A stretch of 64,000 bases of DNA from Clitoria ternatea (GCA_037962975.1 CM075676.1:93194001-93258000); one strand, 5' to 3'. Counted from the first letter of the stretch, positions 47,785 through 60,483 are shown. The notes: generated by a model from the letters alone, not told the origin. Translations and numbers: made by a program.

Positions 47785-50700
47785 TTATTGCCTCGTCAAT
47801 ATGGCCACTGCTTCCCATTCTAAGCTACATATCACATCCTGCATGGCAATCGATTAATAAACCAATCAGAATGGAAGTTTCCACTCTCACTCATTTTTTT
47901 TGGATTTTGCTACTTTTATCTTCCTACCATTTTCATTCCATTTGATTTAAGAGCCAAGATTACACCGTTTCAATCCATTCCCTCACAATACCAATATAAA
48001 TAACATTACTTGCCCAAACTTACTGATGGATTATGTCGATCAATATCAAAGCTATTGATGGCACAAGGTTCTGCCAGCAGTTCAATAGGTTCTTCACCTG
48101 TACAATATAAGAGTACAATATCAAAGATTGCACCAAATCAATCCCATTATGTAGTTCAATTAAAATATTTCAGTTCCGCAGATTCCATTAACTTAAAAAT
48201 AAACTATACAAAAACTTATTCATTATGAATTGCATTATAGGATGTTGGAAATTAGAACAAGCATATATACCTTGCTCAATCACCGCGAGAATTCCATCCT
48301 CTGAGCAGATCATGGAAGGCAAGATCCGGGTAGATGAGGTGTTTGATTTTATGCGACGATCATACTGAACCTCCCAAACCTCACTTTCAGATATTGACTG
48401 GACAGCAGTGTTTCCATCCCCTGCTCCTGAAAGTATAATCGGTTGTTGTTGCCACCTAAGATCCCAGGCAAAAACAGTACCTAAGGAGCCACCAGCCTGA
48501 GAAGTATAATGAAAAACACAAACACTTTTGCATCTCCAAACCATCAATTTGATAAAAATCTAACACGAGATAAACTAGCGTACATCTGAAACCAATGTCA
48601 AAGCAGTTGTTTATGCAAAAGTCAAAATCAGCCAAGCCAATAGCTACCATAATGTCATTAAACTGGTCTTACATTTTGTTAGACAACTTAGACTTAGACA
48701 GCAAATCAAGCACATTAGCAATGTATTAGGTGTATTTTTTAGTTGTCCTGGAATTATGCCACATTCAAAGTTTCAACTTCGGATTTGGCTCCTCTAAACT
48801 ACATGAATACACTTTAGAGGATAAAGTGCACTATCAATCATTGATTTAAAAATCAAGGGTATAATTGTAATAAGATACACTTAAGTATAAAATAAGTTAT
48901 GAATCTCAACCTATTTAAATTTACCCCTAACCTTGCACTTTATCATATTGCATTCCACATACAGGGGAGTTGTATTGTACTCCCTCCACTTCTGGTTATA
49001 AATAAATTTTGAGAAATTTTTGTGGTCTCAAATATAAAAGAAAATCTTTTTTTAATGTCATTAAATGCTTATATACCAAATATGTCATTCTTGAATATAT
49101 TTCCAAGACAAATAAATACTTTATGCAATAAATAAGATTGTAGACAAATACATCGCATATTTGATAATATTAATGTAAATAACAACTTTTAGTCAATTTT
49201 CTTAATCTATGTGCAATCGAGACCGGAGGGAGTATATATTCAACATCTATGTGCAATCAAGACTGGAGAGAGTATATATTCAACATGTAGCCCAGAAAGT
49301 CACAGCTCCTAAAGGAGTAAAACTACAATCTAAACGCAATTAGGCTCCCTGCTCTTATAAGAACATTAGCAGAGAGGCATCTATAGGTTATCTAATCAAC
49401 AAATGACCAAACACACAAATGAAGACAAGTAGTAGATATCCATCTTACCAGGCAAGTGTGCTTTCGTGAGGGATGAATATCAATAGAGTGCACTATTCCA
49501 GAAGTCAATTTTTGATCCCTGCAACACAATTACATAGTAACCAACCATAAAGCACACTTCATTCTTACACAACATAACAAGTTTGAAGTTTCAATCTGTA
49601 TATCGAATTTGACTCCTGTAAAATGCAAGAATACACCTAAGAGGAAAAAGTTCAATATTAATCCTTAATTTGGAAACTGTTAGGCCTCTTATAAGTAAAT
49701 ATTATAAGAGGAAAGCCAAGACTTAAGCTTTTTAATAGGACTAAATTGTTTTTAGCAGTTATTAATTATTTTAGTAGTTATTTTGAAAATGTAACTAAAG
49801 CATAACTACCAGTTATTAGCAGAATAAAAATAGGAGAAGATGCAGGACAGAGGGTAGGCAATTTTTGAGTGATTTCAAGAAGGGAGAGACTAAGCTCTCG
49901 ATTCTGTAAGTGAATAAAATTCAATTCTTCTTCTCGTATCGGTTGGGGTCTATCAGAAACCAATTATGGTAATTGCAAAAAGATACATGCATATACATAA
50001 TTTATCACTCCCTTCGTTCGTATTTAATTGTCATTGAGGAAATAAATCATGTTCATATTTAACTCTTCATTAGAATTTCACGGGACCAATTAATTACATT
50101 TTTTCCAATAATATCCGGATGAAAGAGATTGTATGTTAAATAAAGATAGCTAAATAGAGGGAAAAGGGTAAATAAGAAATTTCGGAATGTAATTAAGAAA
50201 ATGCAATTGTATTCTATAAAGTTAAATAACAACAAAGAAGTATCATTTTCTACTAATAATTCTAAATCAATAGTCAATACTATATTTTATCCTCTAAGGT
50301 GGATTTTCTCAAATAATTGGTAGCGAGAATGTATCTATATACATGGTGTAATAAAAACAAATATACAGGATTCTTCTTCCTTACCAGTTACCCTTAAACT
50401 GGGAAACCGGTCCTCCCGGTTTCCGCTGGTCCCACCACTGAAGACTGAAGCCATATCCACCGGTTACAAACTCCATCGGCGACGCCCACTTCGCCGCCGT
50501 GTACGACACCAAGCCGGCGCTATCAAACAGCCGGCGATAGTTCAAATTGGAGTCCCCAACACTGACCAAGTTGACCCTCCCATCTTCCCCAACGGTGACA
50601 CACTCAACACCGCGATCCATCAAATCAACGCAAGAAGAAGCCACCGAGTGAAGCGCGCCCTCGGGAACCGAAACCTCGGATTCGAGCGACGCGACGGTGG

Positions 50701-51004
50701 AATCGGAGAACAGGAAGTGGAGGGACCCGGAGGAAGTTGAAGCGACGACGACGGTCTTCTGAAGGAACTGCGCGGCCTTGAGCGAAACAACGCGCGAAGG
50801 AGAGACCCAAGAAGATTGGGGTTCCAAGGAAAGTGAGTTGGGTTTAAAATGATGGATTTCAATGGAAGAAGCATCGGAATCGGAGTCGAATAATGCGAGA
50901 ACCGCGAATCGGTCGAATGCGGATAGTTGTGGAAGCCAACGAACTGCGTCTACGTATTTGTATTGTGGAAATCTTTGGATTTCTGAAATTGCCGTCACAG
51001 CCAT
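47785..51004 (-). CDS. NUP43: Nucleoporin NUP43 (WD-repeat)
   Basis: Five exons on the minus strand: 51004-50385, 49518-49449, 48496-48271, 48097-48024 and 47838-47785. Phases agree (2, 0, 1, 0), giving 347 residues. NUP43 is a beta-propeller subunit of the Y-shaped Nup107-160 complex that scaffolds the nuclear pore. WD-type segments are visible: VTVGEDGRVNLVSVGD and FVTGGYGFSLQWWDQRKP in exon 1, then SGIVHSIDIHPSRKHTCLAGG, GTVFAWDLRWQ and SESEVWEVQYD. The C-terminus (AINSFDIDRHNP, then DVICSLEWEAVAIL) is typical of plant homologues. The ATG at 51004 starts MAVTAISEIQRFPQYKYVDA. Introns 1 and 2 each carry a MITE-like insertion. The upstream neighbour is divergent, 0.94-0.98 kb away. Confidence 0.93.
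48980..49232. mobile_element. Stowaway-like MITE in NUP43 intron 2
   Basis: 253 bp starting CTCCCTCCACTTCTGG and ending ...GAGACCGGAGGGAG, with TA on both sides (48978-48979 and 49233-49234). The CTCCCTCC terminus and TA duplication are mariner/Stowaway signatures. The last ~40 bp are tandemly duplicated beyond the end (about 49245-49284, ctatgtgcaatcaagactgg). Confidence 0.75.
50008..50240. mobile_element. Degraded Stowaway-like MITE in NUP43 intron 1
   Basis: Left end CTCCCTTCGTTCGTATTTAA and right end complement CTTCTTTGTTGTTATTTAAC resemble each other imperfectly. TA follows on the right, but the left TA is changed. No coding capacity. Confidence 0.45.
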
Positions 51005-51946
51005 TGCCAGGGTTTTTCTGCAACAACTCTAACCCTTGCAATTTGCTAAGATCAAATGAAAAAGGTGTGAAGGAAAGGAAAAGAAAATAAAATAAAACTT
51101 TTTCGACATGACTTAAATACCCTTAGCAATAGTCTTAATTACCTTAATCATTTCCACACGTTGAAATTGTTGCAGTGAGTTATAACTTTTCTAATGAAGT
51201 ATTGTAATTATATGATTTGAACCTATTATAGCATATTTTAAGGAGTCAACTACATATTAATCAGACTTTGTTGGTCCCAAATTAGCACACTTAAATCCTT
51301 AAATTAATCATTAAAATTCTTATAAATCAATACCCTTTTGATTGGAATTTTAGAAAGAAAAAAAATGACAACCAGTACCATTTAGAAAACTCGTTAAAGA
51401 ACTTAAAAATGAAAAGTTCTTAATTATAAACATTATTAAAATTCTTTTATCTTGATTTTTAAGAAATTCCAACGTAATTTCTAATAATATATTTCTATTT
51501 TTATATTCTTAACACACTAGTTGACAAATTATTTTTTAAAAAATCAATTTAATTTTAACTTTGTAAAATATATATGCCCTAGATATAAGCAATAACAAAA
51601 AGTATTATATAATATAAATAAATCTAACTACCTTTAGTTTATTAAATATGAAAATATTTATAAAATATCTTTATTTAATACGTAATTTAATTTTCAATGG
51701 AGGAAGATTAAATTCCTTTAAAAAGATCTAATCATAATTTTTTTTAAGATGAAATCAGTGAGAATAAAGTTATATATTTTTTAAAAAATAATGTAAAGTT
51801 TTTTGTTAGGAAGGGTAGCAGTAGTTTAGTTATTTTTAGATTTTACTATACAACCAGGAAAAAAAGAAAAAAAAATGGTTTTTTAAAAAGTTGAGACTAA
51901 TTTGAGATAACGAAATTACCAAGTTACCCTTATGTGAGTCATTGTT
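51005..51946. promoter_or_regulatory. Shared upstream region of NUP43 and the small plus-strand gene
   Basis: A 0.94-kb AT-rich spacer between divergent genes. It must contain both promoters, but I cannot place individual elements with confidence. Confidence 0.4.
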
Positions 51947-51985
51947 ATGGTATGGGGCTTGTGTTTGTGGATAAGGGGAAATGAA

Positions 51986-52410
51986 ATGGAGGTCACAGGA
52001 AAGAGCGTTGGTGTTTTATGCGTAGGTTACTGTGTTCCTGTGAGAAAAACTAGAAGGAGGTGTTGGACAACGTTGGCTAAAAGGAAAGAGTTTCAAGAGA
52101 ACGACAAGTCACAACAGCGACCCTTGAGGGTTTCCAAATCAGTTATTGCTCGCACTGCCATTGGAGTGTTTGGATTGGGTTTTGTTGATGCAGGGTTAGT
52201 AATTTTTGTTCAGTTTGTTGGAACTTTCACAGGTTTTGGTTAATGGTTAATGGGATTGCTTTCTAACGTCGTTTCAGGTACAGTGGAGACTGGTCTAGGA
52301 TCGGAGTGATAACACAGCAGAGTGAGGAATTGCTTAAGGTTGCAGCTTTTCTCGTGATTCCCTTGTGTCTGTTTCTAATTTTTTCTCTGCCTAATGAACC
52401 AAATTCTTGA
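51986..52410 (+). CDS. Small conserved-looking membrane protein, function unknown
   Basis: Two exons, 51986-52194 and 52278-52410, with a short GT-AG intron (83 bp), giving 113 residues. An in-frame upstream ATG at 51947 would add 13. The N-terminal ~55 residues are basic and hydroxylated (RKTRRRCWTTLAKRK), compatible with an organelle transit peptide. Then comes SVIARTAIGVFGLGFVDAGY, then GDWSRIGVI, and a C-terminal hydrophobic helix (LLKVAAFLVIPLCLFLIFSL). I think this matches a small uncharacterised plant family, possibly the one labelled DUF7887, but I am not sure. The clean splice restoring a long frame across AGYSGDWSRIGV argues that it is a real gene. It is divergent from NUP43. Confidence 0.75.
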
Positions 52411-54689
52411 GCTTTTCACTTAGAATGTGTATACTGTGAGTTTGGGTGAATGTTTTGTATGTTTGATGTTAAAAAATTTACACTAGTTGAGTTGACCGAG
52501 TAAGGATGTTATTTGAAATTTGAATGATCAACAAATCAACTAGAATGGATTGGGTTAAAATTATGATCATGTTGTATATATAAATGCATATAAGAAATAT
52601 GATGAGGCTCTGAAGTTAATAGAAAATTATACACACTTAACAGAAGGGCAAAAAGAGAGTTACAAGATGTTGAAAGTTGCTTGCATCCTCAACAAATGAC
52701 ATTTTATGGGATGGTAACAGAACTTGACAGTATTAATGTGTGGGCATTCTGCAGCATTACAATTGCAGACAATATAAATTGGACTACAAGACTAATAATC
52801 TCTTGTTGTAAGGCAGAAGAATACTGTTCCATGTTGTAACTGAGGGAATCTGTATGTATCAGTTTCAAATGTGTTGCCAAATGTAAAGGTTTTAAAAGTT
52901 TGTTAAAAAAAGATTTTAAAGTTATGCCTAATTTGATTTATTTTCAAACATACATAATTTTTAAAATCATTTTAAATTCACATATATACGTTCAGAAACT
53001 AAAAACATAATTTAAAAAAAAAACTCACTTTTTATTATTTTTATGAGGGTTTTTTATTCTTTAATTAGAGTTTATTTTAATTTTTTTAACCTTGATTTTA
53101 ACATTCTTTTAATTTAAACTTTTAATTTTTTCTTTATTATTTTATTATTTTTAGTTAGTCCTAAAATTGAATAACTATATAGAAATTAGAAAATTCAAAA
53201 TAGAAATTTTTAAAACTTCAATTTTAAAAAAGTTAAAGTAATTACCTAATCTATTAAGAGTTACAAAGAATAATAAAAATATTATCATGATATGTATGGT
53301 AGGGTTGGTCTTTCCTCTAATATAGATATGGTTTTTACAACCTTTTACCATTTTTTTTGTTAAGCATTTTCATTTTCCAGATTGCTGGAAAATCAATTCA
53401 ATATTTAAGAATCATAATACTACATCTTAATTGGAGTAAAGTATCACTATTTTCCAGATTAGCTTCCTAAACAAAAAAAATTAGATGTAAATTATTTTTC
53501 AACTATTTAAAAAATCTTGATATCTAATTATTGACATATAACAAATTCTATAAGGAGTTGAGAACAAAATAATCAATTAAAATTATATCATTTAGAGGAC
53601 CAATAAAAATGATTTGATGCTCTTATAAGAACATAAAAGGAGACTACCGTAAATAAGGATATTGAAGATTGACAATATGTATTTTGTCAATTTTGTTACT
53701 TATTATTTGGTAATTATTTGTGACAGTAAATTTCAAACCTAATGATACAACTAAAAATTAACTATAAAATTTCAACATTAAATATTTATTAAACTTACGA
53801 TTGTATTGAAATATATTTAAAAAATTTAATGATCAAATTTTTTAAAATATTGATTGTTATAATATTGTGAAGAATATAAATAAGTAAACACTATGCCCTA
53901 GAAAATAAAATTATATTGAATATTGATAAATATTTTTTTAGACATTTATTTTTTACATGAAATACAATTAGACACTCGAACTCAATAAATTAATCCTATA
54001 AATGCCAGTATAATAAATTGCATAATTTTATTAGTCATAATATCATGATGTTTTATTATTAAGTCAAAAATTTTATTAGATACTTTTTTTTGTATATAAA
54101 TTATTAGATATTTTAATCTGATAAAAAAATTATAATAGTTAGTAATGAATAATAAATTTATTAAATTTCATTTAATATATATTTTAAAGTTGATTTGCAA
54201 ATGAGAGGTAATGAAAATAAGTGTTTGTCTTCAAAATTTTGCAATTTCTTATACTTTATATATTAAATGTTGTAATTGAATAACATATTAACAACAAATT
54301 CTTTTAGGGGATTTAAATATAATTTATGGTATCAAAAAATTATTTTTCTATATATTATGTCAAAACCATCGTATAAAAAATATAATACACAAAAATAAGA
54401 TTTATAAATTAAAATTTATTGTTTTTCAAATTTAGGTCATTAAATGCTCAACTAATATTAATTTAAGTTGAATTTTAATATATTGTTGGTGTAAAAATAA
54501 GAGTCAAATTATGGCGTTCAATTAGTTTAAAACTTGTTAAACTAATAACCCCTTAAAAATAACTCTACATAATTTAAACTAGGAATTCAAAGGGAACAAA
54601 CAATTAGAAATTAGTTTATGCATAAAATCAGTTTTTTGCCCAAAATGAGACCCTTTTTAAAAATATTTGGGCTTTTGGGGTTTAAAAAA
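52411..54689. other. AT-rich intergenic DNA
   Basis: Contains the 3' end of the small gene's transcript, then very AT-rich DNA with only low-complexity frames. I see no RNA gene or clear transposon termini. Confidence 0.6.
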
Positions 54690-55440
54690 ATATTTGGTGG
54701 TTTTGGCTGTCACATCATGTTTGAATTTCGTCTGGTGGGGGAACGAATTTGCCACTTATCCTGAGGTGGAGAGACGAATTTGACTAGTCAAACTCGCATA
54801 TCAGAAAGGCGAATTCTCTACCTGTCAGGGGAAATATATAATTGCCCACACCAGGAGTCGAACGTGTAACATCCCTACGAATTAATTTCTGGGTAAATTA
54901 TATTGGCGGATTAATTAAATTAAATGAGTTAAACTATCCTAAGATGGTTAAGTTAATTTTTAAGATTTACCGGGGTAAATTTTGAGTAACCGTTAATTAC
55001 CTGATTGGTTTAAAAATTGATTGAACTTGCCAAATTATCTATATGCCCTTAATTTCTCAATTGTAAGGGATTTTTACCAGTGTAGTGTATTTTCTTAAAA
55101 TATTTAGAGGAATGGGGTAGGTGAGAAAAATAATTTTGATATGGGGTAGAAAACATCAAATCAATTATTCAAACTCGTACAATGAAAAGGCGATTTCACT
55201 AAACCGCATGATGAAAGGACGGTTCTAATGGATGCATGCCAAATGTCCCAGAGCAAGAAAACAGTCTTATGATCAGACGGTTTGAAAGTGCAAAAATCAC
55301 CTCCTTAAAAGGCGGTTATGTAGGCAATCTATTAGGCACTAAAACCGTCTCATGAAGAAATAGTTTCTTTTGAAGTATAGTTAATGGTCAGAAGTGTCAG
55401 GGGAGTGTATTGAGGAGACAAGTTGTCTAGTAATAATAGT
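54690..55440. other. Transposon-like remnants
   Basis: The base composition is noticeably less AT-rich. It includes TGTAACATCCCTACGAATTA at 54869, the start type of the gypsy LTRs elsewhere in this window, but no matching right end. A ggagtcgaacgtg segment just before it resembles a reversed Pol III B box. Several cggtt/ccgtc motifs are repeated (55190-55360). No coding domain is recognised. Confidence 0.4.
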
Positions 55441-55699
55441 AATAGGTTGCTAATGTCAAACTCATATAAATCATATAATATAATTAAAATCACTCTTCTT
55501 TAACATTATCTGCACTTACAATTTTATTATAAATAATTAAAAGTAAACTAGCTAGTTAATTTTAATTTTTGTTTTTTAAAATTTTAGTTATATAAAATTC
55601 AATTAGTTTTGTAAAATATTCCTTATAATTACTTAGTCGTGGCATAACATAATAGACACATATATGTCATTATTAGTAAGAAAATAATAGAAACTATTG

Positions 55700-55990
55700 T
55701 TAATAATAGGCGGAGGCTTCAGTCGACCATTAGCCAGGAGTGATCTCTTTTCGAACATAGGGGCATGCCTCTTTCAGCCCTGTGTCAGCTTAGCAACGCA
55801 AATAGACAGGAAAGAGGCCGGGAGCTACCTCTACGAATAAGGGACAGTCCTACGAGCTTTAGTAGTTTAAACCTGATCTCTAAAAACAGAGGGGAATCCT
55901 GGAAAGAGAGAGTCTTCTGATTTTCTTTCTGTAAGGTAAGGCTTAGCTTTGGTTCGGAGATGCTCAAGCAAAGAAGTAGTAAACAAGCAG
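55700..55990. other. Possible mitochondrial DNA insert (NUMT)
   Basis: About 290 bp with far higher G+C than the flanks. It has purine-rich, non-coding texture typical of plant mitochondrial spacers (for example ggaaagaggccgggagctac and ggggaatcctggaaagagag). The edges are abrupt against AT-rich DNA. I cannot match it to a specific mitochondrial locus, so the origin is inferred from composition. Confidence 0.35.
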
Positions 55991-56344
55991 TACCAATTCA
56001 TTATGAATTTTATTAAAAAAAACTAATAAAAATTTAAAAACTAAAACTAATGTTAATTATATTTCTATGCACTTAAAAATACATTTAAGACAATTTTTAT
56101 ATTAAAATTTATTATGCTTGATATTTTTATATTAAAAGTTAATACTTAGCGAAATAATTATGATTTGGCGGTTTTAGCTTAAACTACAATGTTAATGGCA
56201 ATTGTGGTGTTAAAATGTATTATTATTACATTTTAAATGCATAATTTATGGACGGGTTAGAGGTATTTCAATATATTATGAATATGTGTTTGTGAAATAT
56301 GATAATCGAATTGTGTAAAATGTGAAAAGTGTATACCCCGTTTA

Positions 56345-57104
56345 CTTCATTAATATGATTAAGCAATGTTATAATATCTATATCATTTATATGTTAAATA
56401 TATATAATAATAATAATTGCATACCACAAGAATTGAACCTGAAACCTTTTAAACACAATAAGCTATAGTAACCACTGAGACATGAATTTCATTAATACAA
56501 TTAAGGAATGTTATAATATCTATATCATTTATATATTAAATATATTATTAATATATTAAATATAAGTTGATATATAAAATATAAATAATTTATATGTTAA
56601 AACCATTAAAATAATTTATAATTTAACATTAATAATTAATAATTTATAATATATAATTTAATGTTAGTAATATATAATATATAATTTATATAATATATTG
56701 TAATATATATAATTTATAAAAAATATATATAAATTATTTTTATGGTTTTAATATATAAATTATATATTATAAATTATAATATATACTATCAATGTGTTTA
56801 TATATATAAATTATAAATTATATATATAAAACCATTAAAATAATTTATAATTTATATATATAAACACATTAATAGTATATATTGTAATTTATAATATATT
56901 TTATACATTAATTTGTATTTTATATATTTAATTTATATTTATATTTAATTGTATTAATGAAATCCATGTCTTAGTGATTACTATAGCTTATTGTGTTTAA
57001 AAGGTTCCAGGTTCAATTCTTATGGCATGCAATTTTTATTATTATATATATTTAACATATAGATGATATAGATATTATAACATTGCTTAATTGTATCAAT
57101 GAAG
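56345..57104. repeat. ~760-bp palindrome with tRNA/SINE-like arms
   Basis: The outer arms 56345-56504 and 56945-57104 are inverted copies, about 90% alike by eye. Reading the right arm on the plus strand gives tgtcttagtgattactatag and then GGTTCAATTCT (57010-57020), close to Pol III A and B boxes, so each arm carries a tRNA-derived, SINE-like segment. The left arm's outer ~45 bp are also repeated directly at about 56500-56545. The AT-rich centre holds a second inverted repeat, 56771-56820 against 56841-56890 (about 50 bp, 20-bp loop, two or three mismatches). Confidence 0.8.
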
Positions 57105-57343
57105 CAATTGCTTTACTGGTCATTATGGCCTGTTGCGCTCAATGAGTTCGATCACTCCCCGCCCTCAACAGACCGGGATGTCACATTGTGGGAGGCAAAA
57201 ATTTTCCTCTCTTTTAATTTATTATTTGCATCTTAGGATGTTTTAGAATCTGTCACCCATAAATCACAATATGATTCAACAACCACTAGGACAATTGATT
57301 CTTTAATGCAAATATATAATTTATATATTAAAATATTACATCT

Positions 57344-58144
57344 TGAACTGGTCTGAACCGAGGTCTATGATCCGGTGTGGGAACCAGCCATAAAAGTTGG
57401 TGATTTTAGTGTTTGTACACCGGTACAGTGGGTATCCGGTATTATAATCTGACCTCTCAGTGGGAGAGACCGATCTTGTTGTCCTGGAGATCCTTCACAC
57501 CAGAGTTTCATGTTGACAACGGTGAAAGGTGGTGTCACCTGCGAAGATTCTCCGACGCTCAAGTTAGTGGAGTGAATGAGAACTCAAAGAACACTTAAGC
57601 AATGCAATAGTATGATAAGAGTAAGAACAACGTAACCTTGCATGTGTATGAGAATATGCTATTTATAGTTGAACGTAAAAAATGAATCGTTGGGTGCAAG
57701 TGGGCCAGGAGGCTCTGATGCCATGTGTAGCGTATCAATCAGAGTAGTTCGATGCTCAGTATACGATCGAGGGTAGGTCAATGATCAGTGTACGCTTCTG
57801 ACACAGGAATGGGGAAGATCCACCTTTTTCGTATATCACTCATGTAGCTGTACTTTGCACCTTTCGATGGGTGACTTAGACATCTTCCGCTGTGCAGGGT
57901 ATCAATCGTGATAAGTAGTGAAACCACTTATCCTATCGTTGCGTCAGGCAAGCGGTTATATGTAACGAAAGAATGAGAACAGATCATGTATCTGATGTTT
58001 TAGGTGCTACCTCAGATAACCGGTGAAGGAAGAACTCCTAGCACAGTATTTTTATAGTCCGGGTGTTGACCTGTGACACCGGTTGACCTTCCAGAATAGT
58101 CAAGATGACGTCTTTGTCTGGAGGCCGGTATCTAGACCGGACCA
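57344..58144 (-). mobile_element. Solo LTR with CATCT target duplication
   Basis: 801 bp. On the minus strand it begins TGTGGTCCGGTCTAGATACC (58144) and ends ...GGTTCAGACCAGTTCA (57344). It is flanked by a perfect 5-bp duplication, CATCT (57339-57343 and 58145-58149). It is homologous to the solo LTR at 17187-17805, which lies in the opposite orientation. Shared blocks include gagaatcttcgcaggtgaca and ataataccggat. No internal coding region is left. Confidence 0.9.
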
Positions 58145-58258
58145 CATCTTAAATATAATACTTTCTATTCTTACATATATATATATATACATAAAATAAA
58201 ATAAAAACTTATATAGAATATATATATATATAACATATTAAATATATATTATATATTA

Positions 58259-58295
58259 CTCCCTCTGTTACTATTTATAAGCACCTAAAATGAAA
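58259..58295 (+). repeat. Left terminal inverted repeat of the mariner element
   Basis: It pairs with 62588-62624, with only about three mismatches in 37 bp. This is where transposase would bind and cut. Confidence 0.9.
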
Positions 58296-58664
58296 GCACA
58301 CAGTTTTAGGAAAATTATTATTATTTTAATTTTATAAAAAATAAATATATCTTTCCAAATTTACCCTTATTTGAAACCAAGTATTAATTGAAAGGCACGC
58401 AGTTTTATCTTTCCACTATACCATTTCATTAATTATGCCATTTAAAATGAACATAAATCTTTCCCACTAAAATGTTTCCCTTGAGAGCAAAATCCCTTTC
58501 AAGAATTTATCTTCAATTTGGTTCCCACCACATTAATTTTTTTAAAAAATTTTCAAATCCAAAATTTGATTTAAACATAGAGTTTAACATTTTCGCAGTA
58601 ACTATCTAGAAGACAAACCAATTTCACTCTCCAGCTACCATAACTTACAGAGTTGCATGACCAA

Positions 58665-60483
58665 ATGGAAACTCAAAATTAAAGGCACCCATTGCCATTA
58701 CCAAAGGATTTAAACATTCCCACATCACCATTAGCCATTGACAAAGACCCCATTGACTTAAACAAGATATCATGCACAGAAAATGTTGAGCTGAGATGTA
58801 ACCATTTGCCACAACTAATTGATTTAGACAATCTTGTTTGCTTGGAAGATGTGGAAACAGAGGTAGAGATTGAACAAGACATGAACAACGTCGAGGAAGA
58901 GTTACATTTCAAGGAGAACGTGACAGAAATACAACATGATGAAATTGTAAACACCATTGGTAGGGAACCTTTATTTTTTTATTAATTAAATTACTGCACT
59001 TTCATTTTTATTCAGCTGGAGTTTATATATATACATATTACATGTACGCTATTAATATATCTTTCTTTAAGTGCACCAATAATGGTTGGTATTCCTGCTC
59101 TACTGAAAAAGATAAGTGATGATTATATAACAATCACATGTTCAGGTTGTTCTTTATATTTTTAACAGGTGATACAAGTGAAGGTTCAACTCATGTAATA
59201 TCTAAACAACGCACATTCATTGATAATGAGAAACGCATAACAATATCTCGCCTCTTGATGCAATATAATTCTAATGGGAAACTATCTAAAGATACCAAAG
59301 CCAAGTTGGCCTCATTGTATTCAGTTTCTCCTGGTGTGATTAAACGAATTTGGTGGCAAACAAGGGATACAGAAGATGCAACTCATAAAAAGACAAAAAA
59401 TTATGGACGAAAGAAAGTTGAGTTAGGCTATGTTCAAATTTCTGAGGTTCCTTTATCAAAGTGGACTTCTTTTCAATCCCTTGCTAATGCACTGAATGTT
59501 AACACATCATTACTAGTTAGACACAAGAATGAGGGGGTTATACGTCACCATTCAAATGTCATCAAGCCTTACTTGAAAGAAGAGAACAAGGTAGCTCGAT
59601 TGAAATTTTGTTTGTCAATGCTGGAAACAAGTAATGTGCCACATGATTTCAGTTTCAAAAGTATGCATAAAGTTGTTCACATTGATGAAAAATGGTTTTA
59701 CATGACCAAAAAATCCTTTAATTACTATCGTCATCCAAATGAAGAAGAGCCATGGCATAATTGTAAAAGCAAGAATTTTATTAGCAAGGTCATGTTTTTA
59801 GTTGCACTGGCTCGTCCAAGGTTTGATGTGCAAGGCAATGAAATTTTTTCTAGAAAAATTGGTGTGTTTTCCTTTGTGACTAGAGAGCCAGCCAAAAGAT
59901 CTAGTGCAAACAGAGTTGTAGGAACACTAGAAACAAAACCTATAAATTCAATAACAAAGGATGTTAACAAGGTGTTTCTTATTGAAAATGTTATACCTGT
60001 CATCAAACCAAAGTGGCCAACACATGAGAAACATGACCCCATTTATATTCAGCAAGATAATGCTAGAACTCATGTTCAAATCAATAATATTGACTTCTGT
60101 CGAGTGGCTAATAAAGATGGGTTCGATACCTGCATAATGTATCAACCAACAAATTCTCCTTATATGAATGTATTGGACCTTGGATTTTTCAATGTCATTC
60201 AATCACTATAATACAATGAAGCACCTAACAATATTGATGAACTAGTTGTTGTTGTGGAGAATGCCTTTGAATGTTTTCCCTCTATTAAATCTAACAATAT
60301 TTTTTTAACACTTCAAGCATGCATGTAGAAGTCATGAAGATCAAAGGTTCTAATTGGTATAAGATTCCCCATTTGAAAAAAGCAGCGATGCAACGAGAAG
60401 GTGAATTGCCAATCTAGTTGAGACGTGATTCGTCCTTAGTTGAAGAAGTGACTGAGTACTTGAGAAATAATGATGCCTCTTGA
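58665..60483 (+). pseudogene. Mariner-like transposase, inactivated
   Basis: Exon 1 (58665-58959) and exon 2 (from 59169) join in phase across a GT-AG intron. Exon 1 codes for an acidic N-terminus with DLNIP and IDLNK motifs. Exon 2 has the DNA-binding region (ISRLLMQYNSNGKLSKDTKAKLASLYSVS) and the catalytic core: first Asp in VHIDEKWFYM (about 59680), second in QQDNARTH (about 60053), third in NVLDLGFF 39 residues later. That D39D spacing is typical of plant mariners. All three acidic residues are present, but SPD before the last motif is SPY. Lesions are a stop at codon 6 (TAA, 58680), a stop after FNVIQSL (60209), a frameshift near 60320 and another stop near 60413. The original end is probably TGA at 60481. 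Confidence 0.9.

Noticed and set aside
54869..55440. Complete LTR element
   Set aside because: Only a TGTAACATCC-type start is visible; no right end or target duplication was found, so it is listed as a remnant.
55785..55967. 60-codon minus-strand frame in the G+C-rich island
   Set aside because: The island looks like non-coding, possibly mitochondrial DNA; the frame has no ATG-context or family support.
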